A stretch of DNA of 29,102 nucleotides from a virus. A program made the translations under genes and the position numbers. Below, in pieces: positions 1 to 8,112 of this stretch; within the stretch, counting starts at the first letter, position 1; each line of letters begins with the position of its first letter. The notes beneath the pieces are model-generated. The model did not search any database, was not told where the DNA came from, and saw only the letters and a program-made list of their open reading frames with translations. The DNA lies in the IMG/VR virus record IMGVR_UViG_3300010885_022365, positions 1 through 29,102 of that record. One strand, written 5' to 3'.

Positions 1-1717
1 ATCCATGAGGTGCAATAACATTCATGTTAGGGAATCTATTTGCTAAATTTTGTGCCAAATTAACAAGTGCTTTATTTTGTGCTTCGTTAATATCATTATT
101 ATTCATGCCAACTACTTCAACACCAATACTGCTTGCGTTGGTTAAATTTTTAATTGTATTGCTATCTAAAATATGAGCAGTGCGTTTACTTAAATCAGCA
201 CCTTGATAAATTTTTCCATCTTTATCTATATAAAAATGTGTGCCAAATTCCCCTGATTTTGCCGTAGCCATTGCACCCTGTAGAGTAGAACCACCTGTGT
301 GATGCACTACTAATCCTCTGACGTTATAAGGGTCTAATTCACCATAGGTTTTAACTACGTTTTCATAAGTCATATTAGTTCTTAATACTTGGTTATTACT
401 TGTAGAAGAAGATTGTTTGCCTAAACCAAAATGATTTTTTGTTTTTTCCCAAGTGTTTTTCCACATACCTGTAGTATCTTCGTATGCACTTCCTGCATCT
501 TTTGAAAAATTATCAATAAATGATTTTAATTTTGGGTCTTTAATTTCAAAATTTTTAATTCCTTCGATAAAACTAGGAATCATTTCTACACCTTTTACAA
601 AACTTTTAATGGGAAATAAAAATTCAATAATAGGTTGTAAAAAATCAGAGATTTGTTTTAATTTTTTTGCCACTTCGCTAAATGATTCTGTATTTCTATC
701 GTACCAAGAATTAACTTCTTTTAACCTTGTAAAAAATCCTTCAACTTCTGTGCTTGCGTTTCTAAGAAAATCTTCTAGTTTTTTATTGGTTAGAATATCG
801 TCTATCCATTTAGTTAATTGAATTGTCCATTTTTCAAACAATGGCTCAAATTTAATAATTAAATTCAAAAATTTATCTTCAATGTGTGTTGTTAATCGTT
901 TAAAGGCTTCATTTAAATCTTGAGCAACCTTTAAATCTTTATCTTCTATATAGCGTTCACTTGCTATTTTTTTAATGTTTTCCAACATGGCTTTAAATTC
1001 AGAATCTTTTAAATTGCCTAATGTCTCTAAGGTGCTTGTATCTAATCCTACGTTAGCACCTTGTTGCAATGCAGTATATTTGTCTGTTTTATATAAATTA
1101 CGATACTGTGTTAATAAATCAGGCAGTACTTGGTCAGGTCGTAAGCCTTGATAAGCCACACCACCAAAGCCCACCTGTTTTGTTGGGTCTATTTGTGCTT
1201 GCAATATGCCTGATAATAAAGAATCAGCCCCTATATCGTACCTACCAAGAGCATTTCTTAAGCCTCTTGCACGTGATGGGCTAACACCTAATGATAAGTT
1301 GGTGTTTCTTTCCCTGCTTGCACCACTTGTTAAACTGCCAATGCCAAATAACGCACCTGTGCCTAATGCAAAAGCACCCAATGCACCCCATTTTAAAAAA
1401 TTAAATGTTGTTCCTGCTACGGACTTAGCAACATTACCCATGTTACTTGCTAATGAAGCAGATGTTCTTTTGCTATGCTCTAATTCTCGATTAAATCTCG
1501 TAGCATTGTTATTGATTTTGTTTTGTGTGTTGGCTACTGTATTTAAATTTTGATTAACTTGATAAACAATGTCTTTTTGTTCTTTTAAAGACTTCGTGGC
1601 TTGTTGCCATTGTTTAGGAGTTTTTCCTAATGCCTGTTGATACTTGTCAAAAGTTCTGCGAAAGTTGTCAAATGCTTGAGAATTAACGTCAATGTCTATT
1701 ACTGATTTGACTGCCAT
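1..1717 (-). CDS. Tail tape-measure protein with C-terminal amidase domain (3' end outside window)
   Basis: The frame is open from an ATG at 1717 to the left edge (572 residues visible) and is cut by the window. A GAGGA ribosome site lies 9 bases upstream, and the gene follows the tail chaperones by one base, the usual tape-measure position. The N-terminal part is helical and Gln/Asn/Lys-rich. A hydrophobic Gly/Ala/Leu stretch lies at about residues 105-130, then a long helical region. From about residue 455 the sequence matches the amidase_2/T7-lysozyme fold: VVHHTGG (His472/473, expected first zinc ligand), GTHFYIDKDGKIYQ, SIGVEVVGMN, and VIAPHG with His571 (second ligand position) right at the edge. 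Such domains open peptidoglycan during DNA injection. Tape-measure identity rests on position and composition; the amidase call rests on motifs. The third ligand would be outside the window. Confidence 0.82.
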   Translation of the reverse strand, partial: MAVKSVIDIDVNSQAFDNFRRTFDKYQQALGKTPKQWQQATKSLKEQKDIVYQVNQNLNTVANTQNKINNNATRFNRELEHSKRTSASLASNMGNVAKSVAGTTFNFLKWGALGAFALGTGALFGIGSLTSGASRERNTNLSLGVSPSRARGLRNALGRYDIGADSLLSGILQAQIDPTKQVGFGGVAYQGLRPDQVLPDLLTQYRNLYKTDKYTALQQGANVGLDTSTLETLGNLKDSEFKAMLENIKKIASERYIEDKDLKVAQDLNEAFKRLTTHIEDKFLNLIIKFEPLFEKWTIQLTKWIDDILTNKKLEDFLRNASTEVEGFFTRLKEVNSWYDRNTESFSEVAKKLKQISDFLQPIIEFLFPIKSFVKGVEMIPSFIEGIKNFEIKDPKLKSFIDNFSKDAGSAYEDTTGMWKNTWEKTKNHFGLGKQSSSTSNNQVLRTNMTYENVVKTYGELDPYNVRGLVVHHTGGSTLQGAMATAKSGEFGTHFYIDKDGKIYQGADLSKRTAHILDSNTIKNLTNASSIGVEVVGMNNNDINEAQNKALVNLAQNLANRFPNMNVIAPHG

Positions 1718-1718
1718 T

Positions 1719-2024
1719 TTAAAATATCCTCTTTATTGCCTGCAGTATATGACGTTGCCTAAACTCTAGTGCAGAAGATTTGTATTCAATTTCAGCATCT
1801 TCTAACAGTTTTGAAAATCCTCGATTCATTGCGTAATCTAAGATAAAACTGATGATATGCTCTCCATCTCTCCAATACTGTCTTCCACAGTCGATGTCGG
1901 CAAAGAACTCATGAATGCCGTACAATCCAATTGTGTTGTTAGCGACCCCCATAAGCCATTGACTGCACTCATCATATCTTCGATTTGGCTCTTTTTGTTG
2001 ACCGAAGATACGCACATAAAAAAA
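1719..2024 (-). CDS. Tail assembly chaperone, -1 frame extension (gpT-like part of a fusion)
   Basis: This is the downstream reading frame of the tail chaperone pair, in the -1 frame relative to the gene at 1838-2395. Its only plausible own start is a GTG at 2015. An in-frame TGA lies just upstream of the T8 run at 2018-2025, so the frame opens exactly at that run. Slippage there would give a fusion of about 225 residues: 126 from the first frame plus about 99 from this one. The protein sequence is well formed (WLMGVANN, IHEFFADIDC, HIISFILDYAMNRGF) and looks more like a real protein than the competing frame. An AGGTGA stretch upstream might allow independent initiation at the GTG, or might stimulate frameshifting. 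It ends one base before the tape-measure start. The chaperone role is inferred from position and architecture. Confidence 0.7.
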   Translation of the reverse strand, partial: FFYVRIFGQQKEPNRRYDECSQWLMGVANNTIGLYGIHEFFADIDCGRQYWRDGEHIISFILDYAMNRGFSKLLEDAEIEYKSSALEFRQRHILQAIKRIF

Positions 2025-2395
2025 ACTAATTCACCTAAAATATCAGATAAATCATCATCACTAATAATGCCTTTGTCTACTGCCGTTTGTAAAGGTAATG
2101 ACTGCCATCCATTTTTTCCTATTGCCATTACATTAGACAGGCGATAGATTTCATTAATTAAACCTTTTTGAACTCTATCCCAATCGTTTCCTGCCACCTC
2201 TTTTAGCATTAAGTGAGCAATTCTTGCACCACCTACTGCACCTAAACCTTCACTAAAAATACGTGTAAAAGTTTTAGAAATAACTAAATAGTATTCTTCA
2301 AATACTACCTTTGCAATTGGAGTGGAATGAACGTATGCCATTCCATTTTCCAATTCAACAGGAATTACCAAATTTAATGCACGATTTATCTTCAT
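1838..2395 (-). CDS. Tail assembly chaperone (gpG-like, zero-frame product)
   Basis: This 185-residue protein starts at an ATG preceded by AGGTGA with 6-base spacing. It lies between the tail tube gene and the tape-measure gene, where tailed phages encode the chaperones that coat the tape measure during tail assembly. I do not recognise a domain by sequence. Residues 1-126 look like an ordinary alpha/beta protein. The part after residue 127 overlaps the -1 frame for about 60 codons and is low in complexity (SSLPTSTVEDS, ESISSVLS), which suggests that the conserved coding content has moved to the other frame. The codons Val-Phe-Phe at 124-126 are written GTT TTT TTT, a slippery site. Function is inferred from gene order. 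Confidence 0.72.
   Translation of the reverse strand: MKINRALNLVIPVELENGMAYVHSTPIAKVVFEEYYLVISKTFTRIFSEGLGAVGGARIAHLMLKEVAGNDWDRVQKGLINEIYRLSNVMAIGKNGWQSLPLQTAVDKGIISDDDLSDILGELVFFMCVSSVNKKSQIEDMMSAVNGLWGSLTTQLDCTAFMSSLPTSTVEDSIGEMESISSVLS
2018..2025 (-). promoter_or_regulatory. Probable programmed -1 ribosomal frameshift site (T8 run)
   Basis: On the coding strand the sequence reads TTA GTT TTT TTT ATG, giving the in-frame heptamer T TTT TTT. Both tRNAPhe can re-pair after slipping back by one. The -1 frame is closed by a TGA three codons before the run and then open for about 100 codons. An SD-like AGGTGA lies 5 bases upstream; SD-like elements are known to stimulate -1 shifting in dnaX. 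The site is seen in the sequence; its use is inferred. Confidence 0.65.
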
Positions 2396-2423
2396 CTATC
2401 TTCACCTAGATTGTAAAAAAAAA

Positions 2424-2867
2424 TTAAACCAAATTCCACAACGTGTTGTTTGTGTAATAAATTCCTGATAGTGTTACCTGAAATGCAGGTTGGTTTCCAT
2501 CAAAGGCTAAATCTCTTACACCACGCAAAATACAGTTGACTAACTGATAATCACTTAATGTGGAAGCATCAGTAATAATGCTAACATCACCCACGTTTGT
2601 ATCTGACTCAAATCTTTGCTTATATACTTCTGCAAGGGCTTGTGTCTTTAACATATTAATCGTTACACTTGCCATTTGATATGGTTCAGGGCTTGTTACT
2701 CCACCTGTTAAAGTAGGTAATAAAACTCCTGCATCACCCTCAAACGATATGCTTATGGCTTCTCTTGTTAGATAAGGTGCAGTAATATTAAGTGTTGCAT
2801 TACGAGCATATACTACCGAACCTCTTAATCTATTTAACGTACCTTGTGGCACTAATGGATTAGGCAT
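2424..2867 (-). CDS. Tail tube-like structural protein
   Basis: This 147-residue protein starts at an ATG with a GGGGAAAT ribosome site. It directly follows the sheath gene and precedes the tail chaperones, the canonical place for the inner tube of a contractile tail. It has a beta-rich composition with alternating hydrophobics (MASVTINMLKTQALAEVYKQR, then FQVTLSGIYYTNN), consistent with a beta-barrel tube subunit, and one internal cysteine. I do not recognise a named family motif, so the call rests on size, composition and neighbours. A different tail-core protein is possible. Confidence 0.65.
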   Translation of the reverse strand: MPNPLVPQGTLNRLRGSVVYARNATLNITAPYLTREAISISFEGDAGVLLPTLTGGVTSPEPYQMASVTINMLKTQALAEVYKQRFESDTNVGDVSIITDASTLSDYQLVNCILRGVRDLAFDGNQPAFQVTLSGIYYTNNTLWNLV

Positions 2868-2881
2868 GATTTATTTCCCCT

Positions 2882-4192
2882 TTAAGCCAAAACAAAATCT
2901 GTGACATTAATATTGAAGATAATTTCAATAAAGCCACGATTAGGTGTATAAGTTACAGACAATCCTGCATATTTACCAATTGGGTAATCTGAAGGGTTAT
3001 TTTGCACGTAGGTTACAAATGGTACTGCTGATACAGGGGCTGGTCCAAGAACCAATCCGTAAGATATACCATTGTTCATTGTTCCTTGTGCTACTTTTTG
3101 CAATCTATTAATACCGTTTTGGTCATAATACAAAGGGTTAATAGGATTGTTTGAGCCATTAATAATAGCGTTAGACAAATCAAGGTCAATATTGGTTTGT
3201 ACCCAATCTACAGAATACCAATAAGTGTAATCTCTGCCATCACCTGTCGTGCCCCATAAAACAATGGTATTACTAATGCCACCTTGTGCCCCATTACCAA
3301 TGTAGTTACAGAAATTATTTTTTAATGTCTGTTGCGTTACCTTAGATATTGGAGGAATTGTTACTCCTACGACATAACTAAATGCCATTGGTGTTACTTT
3401 ATTGGTATTGCTTGGGTTGTAATTTAAACCCACATGAAACATAGATGCACAAGTAAATTCCGTAACAGGAGTGACTGCAGGGTCATAGTACATCATGACT
3501 GCTGATTTAATTCCTGTCCATTGTAGATATTCAGTTCCTTTTACTGACACCCAAAAATATAATAATGATGTCGTTGCTGAGTAATCTCTTGCCATTGTTA
3601 CTGCAGTTGGTTCACTTGCCCAATCATAAGGTAACAAATATCCGTAAAACTGTACTAATGGGTCATCAATATAAGTTCTTAATGCCGTAACACCCTCTGC
3701 AGGTGTTCCTGCACCTAATTCTAATACGTAAATACCATTAGCATTACCTTGTGCAAAATAAGTATTTACCATTGCACCTAGTTGTTGAACATCCTCAAGG
3801 GTAAATACACCTTGTGTTGTTACTACACCATAATCTACGGCAGATAGATAAGTAAATTCATCTACTGCAGTTGCAGTCACGCTTTCAATGCCGTTATAGC
3901 CTGATGGCACTACACCAACAATAATGGCTTGCTCTGTATCTCCAATGGTAATACCGTGTGGTGATGCTAGTTTGACTGTAACAACACCTAAAGCCCAAGT
4001 CATTGAGATAATGTTAATAGAGTTATTTAATAATGGGATAAGGTCTGCACGTTGTGTTAACAATGCTGAAGTCCCCACAGGCAGATTAGTGCCACCCTGA
4101 CTAATTAAAGCCCCTGTACGTTGCAACTGACTAGGTTTTGGTGCAACATTTTGGGTTACGTTTACCGTAACTATTTGAATAGTATTGCTCAT
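2882..4192 (-). CDS. Contractile tail sheath protein (DUF3383-like)
   Basis: This 436-residue protein starts at an ATG with TAGGAG upstream. The N-terminus (IVTVNVTQNVAPKPSQLQRTGALISQGG) and the overall length fit the DUF3383 family of phage proteins found in sheath position. Features typical of sheath proteins are a long domain with repeated hydrophobic strands, a region handling Asp/Tyr-rich segments (RDYTYWYSVDW), and a C-terminal strand near FIEIIFNINVTDFVLA that could extend into a neighbouring subunit. It is followed 14 bases later by the tube-like gene. This gene is the main reason to call the particle a myovirus. Family membership is from memory of the sequence pattern. Confidence 0.72.
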   Translation of the reverse strand: MSNTIQIVTVNVTQNVAPKPSQLQRTGALISQGGTNLPVGTSALLTQRADLIPLLNNSINIISMTWALGVVTVKLASPHGITIGDTEQAIIVGVVPSGYNGIESVTATAVDEFTYLSAVDYGVVTTQGVFTLEDVQQLGAMVNTYFAQGNANGIYVLELGAGTPAEGVTALRTYIDDPLVQFYGYLLPYDWASEPTAVTMARDYSATTSLLYFWVSVKGTEYLQWTGIKSAVMMYYDPAVTPVTEFTCASMFHVGLNYNPSNTNKVTPMAFSYVVGVTIPPISKVTQQTLKNNFCNYIGNGAQGGISNTIVLWGTTGDGRDYTYWYSVDWVQTNIDLDLSNAIINGSNNPINPLYYDQNGINRLQKVAQGTMNNGISYGLVLGPAPVSAVPFVTYVQNNPSDYPIGKYAGLSVTYTPNRGFIEIIFNINVTDFVLA

Positions 4193-4205
4193 GGAAAACT
4201 CCTAA

Positions 4206-4520
4206 TTAGCAAAATGATACTGCGATTGTTGCACCTGTTGGAGGTACTACCAAAATACCTTTTTGACATGGAAAATCAGCCGTATACAAATCTGCACCCA
4301 TTGGAATATTTGCAATTTTCTTTGTATCGTCAGGAGTAATTACATCTTGGTCATATACTGCACCATCAGCAGTTCCTGCTACTAATACGCTAATTTTCAT
4401 GATTCTGCCACCTGTTGTTTTGACAAGGGTTGGGGCAGTAATGTTTAAAAATGATTGTGTGCCTGATGCAACGACTAATGCACCTAATGATGATGGTACT
4501 ACAGGTGTTCCGATAGACAT
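4206..4520 (-). CDS. Small beta-rich structural protein, unknown role
   Basis: The start is placed at the ATG at 4520 (MSIGTPVVPSS), 104 residues, because AAAGGAG lies 6 bases upstream; a longer frame to 4559 lacks such a site and runs into the previous gene. The protein is beta-rich with a small-residue, Thr/Val/Gly-rich pattern and ends TGATIAVSFC. Similar short proteins are common in phage structural regions, possibly as decoration or tail-surface subunits. It sits between a neck or tail-completion gene and the sheath gene. No specific function is claimed. Confidence 0.6.
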   Translation of the reverse strand: MSIGTPVVPSSLGALVVASGTQSFLNITAPTLVKTTGGRIMKISVLVAGTADGAVYDQDVITPDDTKKIANIPMGADLYTADFPCQKGILVVPPTGATIAVSFC

Positions 4521-4530
4521 AATGACTCCT

Positions 4531-5559
4531 TTAATTGGGTAACTCGTTAATATTAACACTACAAAATGCTTCTAATATCAATTGCCTAGTAATATCTTGC
4601 ACTCGGCTTTGATAGTAGTTTACTTCAAAAACTGCTTCTTTTTTCTTTCCAATAATATTATATTCAGGTTGCGTTACTTTTTGGTCTTGAATGATTGGTG
4701 TATTCATCAAGCCCATTACGCTATCATTATCTAATGTATATTGGAATACATAATTCATAAAGTCAATAGCCTGATTGTTATTTAATCCAAACATACTTAA
4801 TCGTACTGTATCTTTAGTCAATTGATAACTGCTAGATATGGAATTGATGTAAGTTGTTTGACCTAATGCCGTTGTTTGACTTGGCTCTATATGGGCGACT
4901 ATAAATGGTGGTATTTGATTTTGTGGCACTAAAAAACTTGGGTATATTGTAATAGGGCTTTTTAATGATAACCAAATAGGCAAACTGTTAGATACTGTTT
5001 GCGTGGCTAAATCTAAATCTTCCAATGTCTCAATGATTTGAGTAAACATAATGGAATAAAGAGTATCCCCACGATAATGCCATAATCCTGCTTGTTGATA
5101 GAATGGGATTCTTTCACTAAATCCAAATTTCAACATTCCACCTTCATGAGGATACGAACAAATATACATTTGTTGCGGATTCATGGTATTAAATGCCTGA
5201 ACAAAACTTAAAGAAGTAAAAATTGCATAGTTGTATGCCGTTGTTCTGTCTTCTAATTGGTGTATTTTGGTTGAATAATGCAATGAACCTTTTACTTGAA
5301 TACTTAAAGGTTGTGCTGTGTTATCAAATTTGATACCTTCATTGTATAAAGTCTCGTTATATTCAACTGAGTTAACCAATCCCTTGCTTTGCTGAATTAA
5401 ACTTGCATTTACCCAATATGCCATGCCATCAACAGGGCTAATTTTACGTTCATATAAATTAAATGTAAGTGTTTGATTAAGAGAAAGCGTATTAACACCT
5501 GCTTCAAGAGCAGATGCTAATGGAGTTTTTGATGCAACAGATTCTTCAAGAGTTGCCAT
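4531..5559 (-). CDS. Neck/tail-completion region structural protein, unknown
   Basis: This 342-residue protein starts at an ATG preceded by GGGTAGAAG and overlapping the end of the upstream gene by 14 bases, which suggests translational coupling. Aromatic- and Gln-rich sequence (LHYSTKIHQLEDRT, YICSYPHEGGMLKFGFSERIPFYQQ) and no signal peptide or membrane segment. It lies between an HK97 gp10-like gene and the sheath, where tail terminator or neck proteins are encoded. I do not recognise the family. A structural role is inferred from the operon only. Confidence 0.55.
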   Translation of the reverse strand: MATLEESVASKTPLASALEAGVNTLSLNQTLTFNLYERKISPVDGMAYWVNASLIQQSKGLVNSVEYNETLYNEGIKFDNTAQPLSIQVKGSLHYSTKIHQLEDRTTAYNYAIFTSLSFVQAFNTMNPQQMYICSYPHEGGMLKFGFSERIPFYQQAGLWHYRGDTLYSIMFTQIIETLEDLDLATQTVSNSLPIWLSLKSPITIYPSFLVPQNQIPPFIVAHIEPSQTTALGQTTYINSISSSYQLTKDTVRLSMFGLNNNQAIDFMNYVFQYTLDNDSVMGLMNTPIIQDQKVTQPEYNIIGKKKEAVFEVNYYQSRVQDITRQLILEAFCSVNINELPN

Positions 5560-5989
5560 CTTCTACCCAAGTTTTAATACTGTTTTGCAATGTACCTGTG
5601 TCAATAAAAGATGGTCTAGGTGGTCCTTTACGACCTTTAAATCGTCTTGAATATCCCATCTTACCTGCCATTGTTCGTGGTATTCCATGTTCTTCTTTAG
5701 AGATAAAATCTTTAAAATTTTGCTCTATTTCTTGCTCTGCGTCTGCGTAAGGATTTTTAACAGGCGAACCCATTAAGATGTCATCTAAAGCGTTACCTAG
5801 ACTCTCTGTAAGGCTATCTGCTATAAATTGTAGCCTCATTTCGCCATATTTACTAAATAATTCGTATTTGTTTTCAATAATATTGGCTAATTCAAAGGAG
5901 TTAAGATTACTCTCTGGCTCAGGAACAACAGTAACCCCAAGATTAAATTTCACGTTAAACCCCATAAAGTTCCGATAGCCTGCATCCAT
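5546..5989 (-). CDS. HK97 gp10-like head-tail joining/tail completion protein
   Basis: Up to 147 residues. The C-terminal signature RPSFIDTGTLQNSIKTWV resembles the end of HK97 gp10-type proteins, where a 'DTGxLxxSI' segment is typical; the middle is basic (GYSRRFKGRKG). Three starts are possible. The ATG at 5989 has AGG 7 bases upstream but overlaps the upstream gene by 40 bases. An ATG at 5965 follows GGA. A GTG at 5953 makes a 4-base GTGA overlap with the upstream stop and would begin VKFNLGVTVV. The longest is listed. It is expected to join head and tail. The family call is moderate. Confidence 0.58.
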   Translation of the reverse strand: MDAGYRNFMGFNVKFNLGVTVVPEPESNLNSFELANIIENKYELFSKYGEMRLQFIADSLTESLGNALDDILMGSPVKNPYADAEQEIEQNFKDFISKEEHGIPRTMAGKMGYSRRFKGRKGPPRPSFIDTGTLQNSIKTWVEDGNS

Positions 5990-6423
5990 GCCAAAGCCTG
6001 TCTTCCGTATGGGTCTTTGAGTCTTTCTAAGTCAGTCAAAGTTAAATTTTGCAATCCTTGACCTACTGCCATACTTTCACTTGTGCCTTGGTCAGATGCT
6101 GATGTAATAACACCTGCTACAAAATTACCTACACCAAAACTTGTTCTTGCAGATTGGAAGTAAGTGTTATTTGGTGGTTCGGCATTTGGATTATCCTGAC
6201 CATAATTAATAAGTACACTAGCCCCCCAATAATACACGCACAAAGTAGCAATTTGAGGAGACATTTGGGACATATATTCATAGGGAACTAACTGTAAGGC
6301 TACCTCGTAAGATACTTGATACTGAATGGAATCACTAGGCAAAACTTCTAAAGGGATGCCCACCACAGTTTGACAAAACTGAATATAACCTTCTAGCGTT
6401 GGCTTAGTGGGCAATACACTCAT
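5950..6423 (-). CDS. Head-tail connector/adaptor-like protein
   Basis: This 157-residue protein starts at an ATG that overlaps the stop of the previous gene (6420-6423). The N-terminal pattern (PTLEGYIQFCQTVVGIP, then YEVALQLVP and ATLCVYYWGASVLINYG) is mostly helical with a Gly/Ser-rich middle, as in gp6-like head completion or adaptor proteins that sit under the portal. The gene lies between the capsid module and the gp10-like gene, the usual adaptor position. No motif is diagnostic, so the role is inferred from order and size. Confidence 0.5.
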   Translation of the reverse strand: MSVLPTKPTLEGYIQFCQTVVGIPLEVLPSDSIQYQVSYEVALQLVPYEYMSQMSPQIATLCVYYWGASVLINYGQDNPNAEPPNNTYFQSARTSFGVGNFVAGVITSASDQGTSESMAVGQGLQNLTLTDLERLKDPYGRQALAWMQAIGTLWGLT

Positions 6424-6926
6424 GCTTTTGGTCTTCCTCTGCGTTTAGGCTCAATGCCATCTTTAGCAACAGTTATTGTCTGCTCAAACTTTTCTTCATT
6501 ATCACCGAAATTACGCTTTTCCTCAACAACTTCAATTTCTAAGTTAGCCTTTTGACGCAACCCTGATTCTTGAGCAACTCTACTAATAATTTGGTCATTA
6601 GCAACTGCTTGAATTTTGCGTACTTCTAATGCTCTATCAATAAAATCTTGCTCACTTTGCTTCATGCCTGATTCAATAGCAGATACAGAAATAGGCTTGT
6701 CAAAACGATAACATAAACCACTAAAACCTTTTGCAACTTTTGAAACTTCTGTAAATCCATATCGTTCATGTTGTCCTATGATGTAATTAAGAATATCAGA
6801 AGTGTTTTCAATTTCTACCTGACCACCTGCACGTATGGGTTTTGCAAATCTTTTGCTATTTTCAGGAATTGTGTATTCAAAAAAATTCTCCTGTTTTGTG
6901 CAATTAGCGATATATAACTTAGTCAT
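6420..6926 (-). CDS. Unknown capsid-region protein with basic C-terminus
   Basis: The start is placed at the ATG at 6926 (MTKLYIANC), 168 residues, because AAGGGA lies 6 bases upstream; an ATG at 6953 opens the same frame without a good site. The protein is charged and mostly helical in its second half (IQAVANDQIISRVAQESGLRQ) and ends in a basic KRRGRPKA tail, similar to an AT-hook core (RGRP). A short Cys-containing N-terminus could bind metal or be structural. It is downstream of the major capsid terminator and upstream of the connector gene. Function unknown. Confidence 0.55.
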   Translation of the reverse strand: MTKLYIANCTKQENFFEYTIPENSKRFAKPIRAGGQVEIENTSDILNYIIGQHERYGFTEVSKVAKGFSGLCYRFDKPISVSAIESGMKQSEQDFIDRALEVRKIQAVANDQIISRVAQESGLRQKANLEIEVVEEKRNFGDNEEKFEQTITVAKDGIEPKRRGRPKA

Positions 6927-6946
6927 TATTTTTCCCTTTGGGGTGA

Positions 6947-6984
6947 GTGGCACGGTGAAGTCCCCTTTTTACAGGGCATGCCAC
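6947..6984 (-). other. Inverted repeat in the 5' leader of the gene starting at 6926
   Basis: GTGGCA at 6947-6952 and TGCCAC at 6979-6984 form a 6-bp stem; within it CCCT (6963-6966) and AGGG (6973-6976) form a second. It lies between the capsid terminator and the ribosome site of the next gene, so it would be a structured 5' leader or an RNA processing site. No promoter is evident. Confidence 0.35.
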
Positions 6985-7029
6985 CCATAGAAAACAACCC
7001 ATCTTCACTTGGGTAATCCATCATAACAT

Positions 7030-7053
7030 AAAAAAAGGGCTACATAGTAGCCC
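7030..7053 (-). terminator. Rho-independent terminator after the major capsid gene
   Basis: On the minus strand GGGCTAC, a 3-base loop and GTAGCCC make a perfect 7-bp stem (7037-7053), followed by seven Ts (7030-7036). It begins 21 bases after the capsid stop codon at 7074. It should lower expression of the connector and tail genes relative to the capsid. Confidence 0.85.
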
Positions 7054-7073
7054 TAATATCACGCTTAAGAAAC

Positions 7074-8102
7074 TTAACTTGCTGATGCTGACAAAATGGT
7101 TAATGCTTCAGGTCTGATAACCCATCCTGAAGTAGAACGCATTGTGTATAAAGTAGTAATACCACCATCTGCAATTGGTGTTGGAATTTCAGTAGGTGCT
7201 GAAACGTCAGTCAACATCAATGATGTAGCAGTTTGATTTGGTGTGAGTGTTGCAAAAATGTTGGTATTGATTGTGTTGTTTGCGTTCATCACTTTCAATT
7301 CAGGGGCAATTAAAATAATTGCATCTGTTCCACCTGCACCTGCACCAATGAGTGTATCGTCTACTGCAAATGATACATCATCACCACCTGACCACTTAGC
7401 AACAGTTTCTACTACACCTGCTGCGGTCTCTACACCTGCACCTATTCTTTGGAATTGTGTTAACTGAACAACTCCTGAATAAGAGATTTGGGTAATAAAG
7501 CGTTGTGGTGCTAAGAATACAAATCTTAATGGCTGACCAACTTGATATGTACGTTGCTTAAGTTGAGCAATCATGTTGAGCATATATTGTGCTAACTGAC
7601 CACTATCCCAATTTTCGTAACCAATAGAACCATTAGTATCTGCAGGCAATACCTGAGTAGTTGCACCGTTAGTGTTTAATAGACCTTCACCATTTGCAGG
7701 ATTGTATCCAAACAAAAGTGAGTTTCTTAACTGTTGTGCAATACCTTGACGAGCAGCGAGTCTCATGGCTTGTGGTAATGAATAATTCCAATTAGCAGTT
7801 GCTGATTCATCAAAGCCATCATACTGACTGCGTGTCTGCAATCTATATGTTGGTGTTGAAATCATACTAGGAATAACTGAAGCACTTGGCAAGTTGTTAG
7901 CCGTTGATTGATTAGCAGAAACCTGTGTGGTTAACTGAATCTTTTTAGCGTAAACATACAAATCACCTTCACCTAAACGTACCATTGGGTTTTCTGTAGC
8001 CAAAGTGCTGAAAGCACCTGAAGCCAAAGAATACTGCATGATGAGTTCAGGCATCATGTAATTTGGATTTACGGTGATATAACTAGGTGCGAATCCTGAC
8101 AT
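7074..8102 (-). CDS. Major capsid protein (DUF2184-like)
   Basis: This 342-residue protein starts at an ATG with a strong AAGGAG site. The sequence fits the DUF2184 phage capsid family: an N-terminal 'MMPELIMQY' segment, a beta-hinge region, RFVFLAPQRFITQISYSG in the middle, and a C-terminal domain ending in TTLYTMRSTSGWVIRPEALTIL. It has the usual length for an HK97-fold capsid of this group. A terminator follows directly, as expected for the most abundant structural protein. It is preceded by a putative decoration protein and the protease/scaffold polyprotein. The HK97 fold is inferred from family. Confidence 0.8.
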   Translation of the reverse strand: MSGFAPSYITVNPNYMMPELIMQYSLASGAFSTLATENPMVRLGEGDLYVYAKKIQLTTQVSANQSTANNLPSASVIPSMISTPTYRLQTRSQYDGFDESATANWNYSLPQAMRLAARQGIAQQLRNSLLFGYNPANGEGLLNTNGATTQVLPADTNGSIGYENWDSGQLAQYMLNMIAQLKQRTYQVGQPLRFVFLAPQRFITQISYSGVVQLTQFQRIGAGVETAAGVVETVAKWSGGDDVSFAVDDTLIGAGAGGTDAIILIAPELKVMNANNTINTNIFATLTPNQTATSLMLTDVSAPTEIPTPIADGGITTLYTMRSTSGWVIRPEALTILSASAS

Positions 8103-8112
8103 AATTTTCTCC

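Noticed and set aside
453-1553. Several plus-strand frames inside the tape-measure region
   Set aside because: The minus strand has one open frame through the whole stretch with tape-measure and amidase features; the plus frames lack ribosome sites and have shadow-like composition.
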